From assembly GCA_933226995.1 (NCBI GenBank), contig CAKOFP010000339.1, forward strand, positions 1 to 6,353: DNA of 6,353 nucleotides, written 5' to 3'. The notes under the pieces are model-generated. The model worked only from the letters and a program-made list of their open reading frames with translations. It was not told the origin of the DNA and made no database searches. Below, one piece after another: positions 1-4,227 of this stretch (the first letter of the stretch is position 1; each line of letters starts with the position of its first letter). The DNA comes from Candidatus Nitrosopolaris rasttigaisensis (lineage in GTDB: Archaea; Thermoproteota; Nitrososphaeria; Nitrososphaerales; Nitrososphaeraceae). Made by a program: the position numbers and the translations under genes.

Positions 1-179
1 TGCTCAACACCGTTTTTGTCTATTAGCTTCCAGCTAATTTTTCCTGTTGTCGAATCTTCTCCTACATTTTCGAAGCCTATCAACTGATTAGGGAATCCTA
101 CTGCTTTACATCTGCTGCATTCTTGCATCTTTTTTTGTTGCAGCGGTTTAGATGCCTCCGCATGTGATATTGTTGACAT
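1..179 (-). CDS. Partial hypothetical protein with a CxxC motif, N-terminal part only
   Basis: On the minus strand an ATG at 179-177 opens 59 codons that continue past the left edge, so the C-terminus is missing. The next in-frame codon upstream that matters is a stop at 203-201, so this ATG is the first possible start; Met18 is an alternative. The first 20 residues are polar and Gln/Lys-rich, followed by ECSRCKAVGFPNQLIGFE, with Cys21 and Cys24 forming a CxxC pair, then a polar stretch ending in SWKLIDKNGVE. There is no signal peptide or membrane segment. One CxxC pair suggests half of a zinc-binding site whose partner ligands would lie outside the window; this is inference. I do not recognise the family, though small CxxC proteins of this style are common in thaumarchaeal genomes. 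No Shine-Dalgarno is visible, and a weak TATA-like stretch at 206-214 would give an almost leaderless transcript. Confidence 0.72.
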   Translation of the reverse strand, partial: MSTISHAEASKPLQQKKMQECSRCKAVGFPNQLIGFENVGEDSTTGKISWKLIDKNGVE

Positions 180-205
180 CGCTAGACTAGATCGATCTTT
201 CTAGG

Positions 206-214
206 ACTAAATAG
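206..214 (-). promoter_or_regulatory. Weak TATA-like box for the minus-strand CxxC gene
   Basis: Read on the minus strand this is CTATTTAGT, centred about 31 bases upstream of the ATG at 179. That distance fits an archaeal TATA box driving a leaderless or nearly leaderless mRNA, which agrees with the lack of a Shine-Dalgarno. The match to an archaeal TATA consensus is only moderate, and the site lies inside an open minus-strand frame that ends at 187. Confidence 0.3.
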
Positions 215-343
215 TTCAGTGATTCCCAAACCTCCCTTTTGCTAGCAGTACTTTGAATTTCAGTTATGGTTTTTAGTGATTGCGCGTCTTTGTCTGAATC
301 TGTGTCATATCAATTAAGTAAGCCCTGATTGTTGTAGTACCAA

Positions 344-358
344 TTAAATATAAAAATA
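344..358. promoter_or_regulatory. Bidirectional TATA-like A/T run
   Basis: The plus strand reads TTAAATATAAAAATA, giving TATAAAAA at 349-356; the minus strand gives TTTTTATATTT. On the plus strand it lies about 35-40 bases before the ATG at 390, and on the minus strand about 40 bases before an ATG at 307. Archaeal TATA boxes sit about 25 bases before the transcription start, so either direction is possible. It may equally be plain AT-rich spacer. Confidence 0.3.
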
Positions 359-377
359 GGCTGCTCAATTCCGCTTT

Positions 378-416
378 TGGAATCCAGATGTGGAATCCAA
401 TGTTGGAATTTGCATC
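378..416. repeat. Three tandem 13-bp units starting TGGAAT
   Basis: TGGAATCC occurs at 378-385 and 391-398, and TGGAATTT at 404-411, each exactly 13 bp apart. The first two units are identical over the first nine bases; the third diverges after TGGAAT. The spacing is not a multiple of three residues in a single helix-turn pattern, so it does not look like a simple protein repeat. It could be a small iteron-like binding array or remnant slippage. The function is unknown. Confidence 0.45.
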
Positions 417-776
417 TATTCTTATAATCACGCCAATGCTAGATATACATGTAGACAAAAATTGAATAACAAAGAAACAGCAACAACTACAACAACGGTA
501 ACAATAACAAAAAGACCAGCTCTGACTATAGCTGCACCTGCTGCCGTTATGACAGCGGTCGCAATTGCGGTTGCGCTACTCGGACTGCATATCCAAGTTC
601 TGTGTCTACAATTCGTACATGTCATATTGAATCATCTGAAGGTATCAACCCGTTTTGAACTAGCCAGTAAGATATGGCATAGAATCTGCGAGCTACAGAA
701 TAGATTTCGAGGGAATTTGGATGATTCTTGTAATAGCTGTACAACAAAAGTAATAATGAGTATGAGTCAAGAATGA
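390..776 (+). CDS. Doubtful 128-residue open frame with a hydrophobic centre
   Basis: ATG at 390 opens 128 codons to a TGA at 774-776. A TATA-like TATAAAAA at 349-356 lies at a workable distance upstream, but there is no Shine-Dalgarno. The conceptual protein has a polar N-terminus, a Thr-rich low-complexity stretch (about residues 30-40), a hydrophobic Ala/Val/Leu segment of roughly 30 residues (about 45-80), and a polar tail with scattered Cys. This could be a single-pass membrane protein. Against it, the Thr run comes from an AAC/CAA trinucleotide tract, other frames across the same bases are also open, and no family is recognised. It may be a chance frame in a non-coding or decayed segment. 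Confidence 0.22.
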   Translation: MESNVGICIYSYNHANARYTCRQKLNNKETATTTTTVTITKRPALTIAAPAAVMTAVAIAVALLGLHIQVLCLQFVHVILNHLKVSTRFELASKIWHRICELQNRFRGNLDDSCNSCTTKVIMSMSQE

Positions 777-821
777 GTATCAAAAATAACAAGCAATTCA
801 TACTTAACCAATTAGGTTGGC

Positions 822-862
822 TAGGAATCTCTATAGAATACTATTAAACATAGAGCCTCCTA
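822..862. repeat. Imperfect inverted repeat / possible hairpin
   Basis: TAGGA at 822-826 pairs with TCCTA at 858-862, and CTCTAT at 829-834 pairs with ATAGAG at 850-855. A 2x2 mismatch separates the two helices, and the loop is 15 bases. This is 11 pairs out of 13. No T-run follows on either side, so it is not a typical bacterial-style terminator. It could be an operator, an RNA hairpin or chance. Confidence 0.4.
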
Positions 863-940
863 ATCCACTATCACTTCGCAGTTTTGGAAGACTACATCTA
901 AACGGCTAAGATCCCTTCAAATAATCAATAGTTTTTTGTG

Positions 941-948
941 TTATAAAC
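941..948 (+). promoter_or_regulatory. TATA-like box upstream of the 84-residue gene
   Basis: TTATAAAC is a good archaeal TATA-type sequence. It would place the transcript start near 968-973 and leave a leader of about 85 nt before the ATG at 1058. A weaker competitor, TTCTTAAAT at 1022-1030, lies about 30 bases before the ATG and would give a leaderless mRNA, the commoner arrangement for single genes in many archaea. The sequence alone does not decide between them. Confidence 0.35.
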
Positions 949-1057
949 AGGATTAAATAGACAAGAAAGAGTTATGAGGTTAAAACGAGGTACAGCTCCC
1001 CTCTCCCTCATTAGTGTTTCAATTCTTAAATCGAAGAGAAAGAAGTAACGTCAATAC

Positions 1058-1312
1058 ATGGCCACGGAGAAGAATAAGAAAGATTTTCTTAACAAAGAGA
1101 TTGAATCATGGAAAGGTTTTGAATATGCATTACGTGAAGAAAATAGAATTCTGTTTCACGAAATGTTGAATGAATGTAGGAAATATGGTGATGCAGCTAT
1201 TGCCAAAGGTGACAACTACTCGACTGAATCACTGTTTCTGGCCCTAATACTCCAGCAACAGAAAATGATCAATCAACTAATTAACAAATTATCAAGATCA
1301 CAAAGAGTGTGA
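1058..1312 (+). CDS. Small all-helical hypothetical protein, 84 residues
   Basis: ATG at 1058 to TGA at 1310-1312. The protein is charged and apparently all alpha-helical. One long helix runs from about residue 5 to 48 and includes FLNKEIESWKGFEYALREEN. A second at about 57-80 contains FLALILQQQKMINQLINKL, an amphipathic heptad-like helix suited to dimerisation or partner binding. There is one Cys, no CxxC, no membrane segment and no enzymatic motif. Codon use is ordinary and the sequence is clearly protein-like, so I regard it as real, but I cannot name the family. It points the same way as the nurA-herA-mre11-rad50 genes and lies about 220 bp upstream. A pyrimidine-rich tract and a new TATA box lie between them, so it is probably transcribed separately. 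A role in repair would be inference from position only. Confidence 0.85.
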   Translation: MATEKNKKDFLNKEIESWKGFEYALREENRILFHEMLNECRKYGDAAIAKGDNYSTESLFLALILQQQKMINQLINKLSRSQRV

Positions 1313-1329
1313 ATAAAGAGGAAACCTAC

Positions 1330-1345
1330 TCTATTATTTCTTCTT
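1330..1345 (+). terminator. Pyrimidine-rich probable terminator after the 84-residue gene
   Basis: The plus strand reads TCTATTATTTCTTCTT starting 18 bases after the stop of the preceding gene. Archaeal RNA polymerase commonly terminates on T-rich stretches in the non-template strand without a hairpin, and no hairpin is seen here. Its position between a stop codon and a following TATA box supports the call; the tract is interrupted, so efficiency is uncertain. Confidence 0.35.
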
Positions 1346-1358
1346 GACACAGATCAGT

Positions 1359-1374
1359 TAAGGATTAATCCTTA
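1359..1374. promoter_or_regulatory. Perfect 16-bp palindrome next to the repair-operon TATA box
   Basis: TAAGGATTAATCCTTA is fully self-complementary over 16 bases and ends one base before the TATATAAA box at 1376-1383, where the TFB recognition element would lie. A dimeric regulator bound here would be expected to compete with TFB/TBP or modulate them. The regulator is unknown, and the operator role is inferred from symmetry and position. Confidence 0.5.
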
Positions 1375-1375
1375 C

Positions 1376-1383
1376 TATATAAA
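1376..1383 (+). promoter_or_regulatory. TATA box of the nurA-herA-mre11-rad50 operon
   Basis: TATATAAA is the strongest TATA-type match in the gap before nurA. It predicts a transcript start near 1404-1409 and hence a leader of about 125 nt. A weaker TTTATTAT at 1497-1504 would start transcription around 1525 and would cut into the nurA Shine-Dalgarno, so the upstream box is preferred. Confidence 0.55.
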
Positions 1384-1519
1384 CTAAAAAACCTTGTTTC
1401 TTCCTGTATACAAAGTAATAACATTTGTAGTTTCCTTGAATATTCGCGATGGAATTCCTAATTGTATCCTTACCCCTGTGCTCATTAACACTATCATTTA
1501 TTATGTTCCTTGCATCGTA

Positions 1520-1526
1520 GAAGGAG
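1520..1526 (+). promoter_or_regulatory. Ribosome binding site of nurA
   Basis: GAAGGAG lies 4 nt before the ATG at 1531 and 7 nt before a second, adjacent ATG at 1534. The 7-nt spacing favours 1534. The site also argues against an upstream in-frame TTG at 1510, which would put the Shine-Dalgarno inside the gene, and against a leaderless transcript. Confidence 0.6.
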
Positions 1527-1533
1527 TGGCATG

Positions 1534-2658
1534 ATGTTGAGCGAAACAATCAGTAGGCTAATAAATGGATTGCACCAAAATGTCAACGAATATGATCTGG
1601 GTGACCCTTACTTTCAACAAGATGCGTACAGGATCTATCCTTTTGCAAGAGAGAACTTTTATCCAATCAACGGAAACGGCAGCTCAAGAAAAATCGCATT
1701 TGTAGATGGTGGCAACCAAGAGCTGATAGGGGCACCGAATTTTTCAGTTCAATTAAATAGGATATACTTTAACGTATTTAATGAAACACAAAGGATAAAT
1801 CAAAATGAATTGCCTCAAGCAATAGATTTTTTCTCAGTTACTCTTTTGAACCTTAATGATAACAGTATTCAATACAAGACTTTACTCTTTGCTACAAAGA
1901 ATGATTTTAGTGATTATCTTCCGTTTGAATCACACTTATCTTTTGATTCCACAGATCGTCTGATACGAGGAACCACAAGAACAGATATTAAAGAGGTTGC
2001 TTCTGTAGCAAGAAGATTTGCTGAATGGAATTATTCGCACTTTATTATAGATAGAATCCTAGATAAAGGCGATGTACTGATATCGGATGGGACCCTTCAA
2101 ACATCCTTTCCTAATGAAGTACACTACCTTGACGTCCTGCATGAACGGGCACGAAATAAAGGCGTAATCTTTTCTGGTCTCGCGAAGACGAGTAATATGA
2201 TTACGACAACTGGCTTGTCATTGCTTGGCTCTCTACACAAACTTGTAGAGGATTGGGGAATAAACTTCGAGGAATGGTATTACTCACCTCTGGCAGAAGG
2301 TCTGTCAAAGGATCACTCTGTTATAATGACCATTGTGAAGCTACATAAAAAAGCCGATCATATATTTCGATATGAAATAAGTAATAGACAAATGAAGGAT
2401 TTGGATGATTTGAACCTCAATGAAGTTATAACCTGCTTGGCTAAGAATTCGGTTGATATAGGCTTCCCAGGATATCCGTATGGGCTTATAGATGCAGACA
2501 ACAATGCAAGAGTTAGAGCAAACGAGATCGAGACCTATAGAGTAATGCTTCTTTCAGAGATGTCGAAGTTAGGTTTGTGGAAGAAATTTGCACATCATAT
2601 GCGATCGACAGATGCACATCATATTTTGAATCTCTTGGTCGGAGGGTATGGTAGATGA
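1534..2658 (+). CDS. nurA: NurA-family 5'-3' nuclease
   Basis: NurA is a Mn-dependent nuclease that works with the HerA translocase to resect DNA ends during archaeal recombinational repair. The predicted protein has 374 residues, normal for the family. Visible motifs are IAFVDGGN with Asp58, matching the first catalytic aspartate of NurA; VLISDGTL with Asp185, the second acidic motif; SGLAKTS with Lys218; and the C-terminal GYPYGLIDAD (313-322), which fits the family's conserved YPY region. The fold is the RNase H-like NurA domain across nearly the whole chain. There is no signal peptide, so it is cytoplasmic. Start: ATG ATG at 1531/1534 behind GAAGGAG; the second is chosen for spacing, and the choice changes the protein by one Met only. 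Its stop overlaps the herA start by 4 bp (ATGA), which suggests coupled translation and balanced production of the two partners. Assignment rests on motifs plus the adjacent herA. Confidence 0.93.
   Translation: MLSETISRLINGLHQNVNEYDLGDPYFQQDAYRIYPFARENFYPINGNGSSRKIAFVDGGNQELIGAPNFSVQLNRIYFNVFNETQRINQNELPQAIDFFSVTLLNLNDNSIQYKTLLFATKNDFSDYLPFESHLSFDSTDRLIRGTTRTDIKEVASVARRFAEWNYSHFIIDRILDKGDVLISDGTLQTSFPNEVHYLDVLHERARNKGVIFSGLAKTSNMITTTGLSLLGSLHKLVEDWGINFEEWYYSPLAEGLSKDHSVIMTIVKLHKKADHIFRYEISNRQMKDLDDLNLNEVITCLAKNSVDIGFPGYPYGLIDADNNARVRANEIETYRVMLLSEMSKLGLWKKFAHHMRSTDAHHILNLLVGGYGR
2641..2646 (+). promoter_or_regulatory. Ribosome binding site of herA inside nurA
   Basis: GGAGGG lies 8 nt before the herA ATG at 2655, within the last codons of nurA. 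It supports the ATGA-overlap start and gives herA its own ribosome entry in addition to coupling. Confidence 0.55.
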
Positions 2659-4226
2659 GAGATGATTGTTGCGGGGAAATCATTGCCGGAGGAGTGGAAA
2701 AATTAATTATTAGACAGAAAAGCGATGGAGCAATTGAATTAGGTAATCTACTTGTGGAGGAGAGAAATGAGGGCAAGCTTTTTTTACAGGTTTTTGATCT
2801 CTTATATGGTAGTCAGATTTCACAATCTTCACTTGAAAATATTTCGGGAATGAGACTTGAAGGCAGCGGTGTAGGCCTAGACTTTGTGGAGCCTCATTTG
2901 AGAAATTATGTGCTAGCTTTGGCGAGATCTATTTTATATCTCACTGGTAGTCCTCACAATCCAAAAATTCTGCCGAATTTTATGGGATCCGTTAGACACA
3001 TCAAGAAAGAGGATTTGAATTTCCTAATCAAACCCAATAATCCATTATATTTTGGCAAGGTCAGGACTGGTTCGAAGACCCTAAATGCAGACGTTTATCT
3101 GGAAGGTCCAGATGTTCTCTCACATCATATTCTTATTCCTGCGACCACGGGCAGAGGAAAGAGTAATTTGATAAAGGTCATGCTGTGGGATGTTTTAGAT
3201 AAGGACTTCTGTGGAATTCTTGTTTTGGATGCGCATGACGAATATTTTGGGACAGCCGCTGCCCTAGGGTTGCGAAATCACCCCCAGGCAGCAAATTATC
3301 TCAAATATTATTCTCCCAGGGTTTCTGCTATCCGTGGAGCAGTCGGACTTGTAATTAACCTGAGATCCATAACACCTGACCACCTAAAAGGAATTGTTGA
3401 TTTCACAGAAACCCAGAGGGACGCAATGTATCTAGCTTATCAGGTATATCGTGAAAACTGGATATCAGAGATTATAAGGGATGCTCCTATCAACAGTGAT
3501 GTCGAAGGTGGCGAGCCAGAGATCAGAATAGCCAGGGGAACTCTGAACGTATTAAGAAGAAAATTCAACAGACTTCTTGGAGTGTATTTCGATCATACTG
3601 ACAACCAACTGAAGTGTCGTACGAGAGCTTTTAGCGATACAGTCGGAGAATCAACGGTAACTCAAATCATAGATACACTTGAGGAGGGCAAAAAAGTGGT
3701 GATTGATACGTCGATGTTGGAAGATCAGACTGAGCTTCTGATAGGAAGCGTTGTAGCACACGAAATTCTGGATCGCCACAAGAGCGCAAAAGAAGAGGGC
3801 ATTTTGGAAACGAAGCCTGTAATTTCAATTGTAATAGAAGAAGCTCCAAGGGTTTTGGGTGACGAGGTCCTTAGATCTTCTGGTTCTAATATTTACAGCG
3901 ACATTGCAAGGGAGGGTAGAAAATTCAAAATTGGTCTTATTGCAATAACTCAGCTTACAAGCGTTATTCCAAAAACGATACTAGCGAACATGAACACTAA
4001 AATAATTCTAGGAAATGAACTTGCGACTGAGCGAAGCTCAATAATACAGAGTGCATCACAAGACTTATCAACAGATGACAGGAACATAGCAAGCCTGGAC
4101 AAGGGTGAAGCTATCATTAGCTCTAATTTCACAAAATTTGCTGTCCCTATGAAGATACCCCTTTTTGAGGATATTGTGAAAGATATGAAAACAAGTCCAA
4201 ATAAGAAGATTGCAGTAGTAACATAA
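2655..4226 (+). CDS. herA: HerA hexameric DNA translocase/ATPase
   Basis: HerA is a FtsK/VirB4-class ring ATPase that pumps DNA into the NurA nuclease during end resection. The protein has 523 residues, typical for the family. Residues 1 to about 150 form the HAS-barrel-type N-terminal domain that docks on NurA. The RecA-like motor follows: Walker A ATTGRGKSN at 163-171 with Lys169; the HerA motif GILVLDAHDEYFG at 187-199; Walker B as ISIVIEEAPRVL with acidic pair Glu395/Glu396; and IAREGRKFKIGLIAITQ at 417-433, the family's arginine-containing motif followed by the sensor Gln433. TKIILG at 448-453 is also characteristic. About 50-60 residues of C-terminal arm follow. A small departure is Pro398 where a His often follows the acidic pair. 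Start ATG at 2655 overlaps the nurA stop, and mre11 begins 1 nt after the stop. Confidence is high from several ordered motifs. Confidence 0.96.
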   Translation: MRDDCCGEIIAGGVEKLIIRQKSDGAIELGNLLVEERNEGKLFLQVFDLLYGSQISQSSLENISGMRLEGSGVGLDFVEPHLRNYVLALARSILYLTGSPHNPKILPNFMGSVRHIKKEDLNFLIKPNNPLYFGKVRTGSKTLNADVYLEGPDVLSHHILIPATTGRGKSNLIKVMLWDVLDKDFCGILVLDAHDEYFGTAAALGLRNHPQAANYLKYYSPRVSAIRGAVGLVINLRSITPDHLKGIVDFTETQRDAMYLAYQVYRENWISEIIRDAPINSDVEGGEPEIRIARGTLNVLRRKFNRLLGVYFDHTDNQLKCRTRAFSDTVGESTVTQIIDTLEEGKKVVIDTSMLEDQTELLIGSVVAHEILDRHKSAKEEGILETKPVISIVIEEAPRVLGDEVLRSSGSNIYSDIAREGRKFKIGLIAITQLTSVIPKTILANMNTKIILGNELATERSSIIQSASQDLSTDDRNIASLDKGEAIISSNFTKFAVPMKIPLFEDIVKDMKTSPNKKIAVVT

Positions 4227-4227
4227 T

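Larger units (their letters stand above)
180..1057. other. 878-bp stretch without a confident gene
   Basis: No tRNA, rRNA, CRISPR array or transposase is visible. No B-box/T-loop sequence was found on either strand. The stretch contains a 15-bp A/T run at 344-358 that is TATA-like in both directions, three tandem 13-bp units at 378-416, a CAA/AAC-rich run at about 476-517, and three ATGAGT copies at 756-778. It also has an imperfect inverted repeat at 822-862. Open frames of doubtful status are 390-776 (plus, 128 codons), and on the minus strand 801-622 (59 residues), 625-428 (65), 458-273 (61) and a start-less frame 309-187. Several frames on both strands give protein-like composition, so the segment could be a decayed gene, a small-ORF cluster or non-coding DNA. 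Confidence 0.6.

Noticed and set aside
310..312. TGA at 312-310 as a recoded (selenocysteine or readthrough) codon
   Set aside because: No selenocysteine element or start codon is visible, and this archaeal group is not known to use selenocysteine; a decayed frame or chance is simpler.
640..670. Possible tRNA T-arm on the minus strand (AGTTCAAAACG)
   Set aside because: The closing CC of the B-box is missing and no acceptor stem, D-arm or anticodon arm can be built around it.
755..780. Repeated ATGAGT triplet as a CRISPR or iteron array
   Set aside because: There are only three copies of six bases with unequal spacing (6 and 11 bp apart), too short and irregular.
773..847. 24-codon plus-strand frame starting at ATG 773 with ATGA overlap to the 390-776 frame
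   Set aside because: It is very short, has no support besides the overlap, and that overlap is with a frame that is itself doubtful.
1510..1533. Upstream TTG start for nurA at 1510
   Set aside because: It would place the GAAGGAG ribosome binding site inside the gene and adds an N-terminus MHRRRSG unlike the family; the ATG pair at 1531/1534 is correctly spaced.
1358..1549. Minus-strand 63-codon frame across the nurA promoter gap
   Set aside because: It starts inside nurA, covers the TATA box and palindrome of the operon, and has no recognisable domain or promoter of its own.
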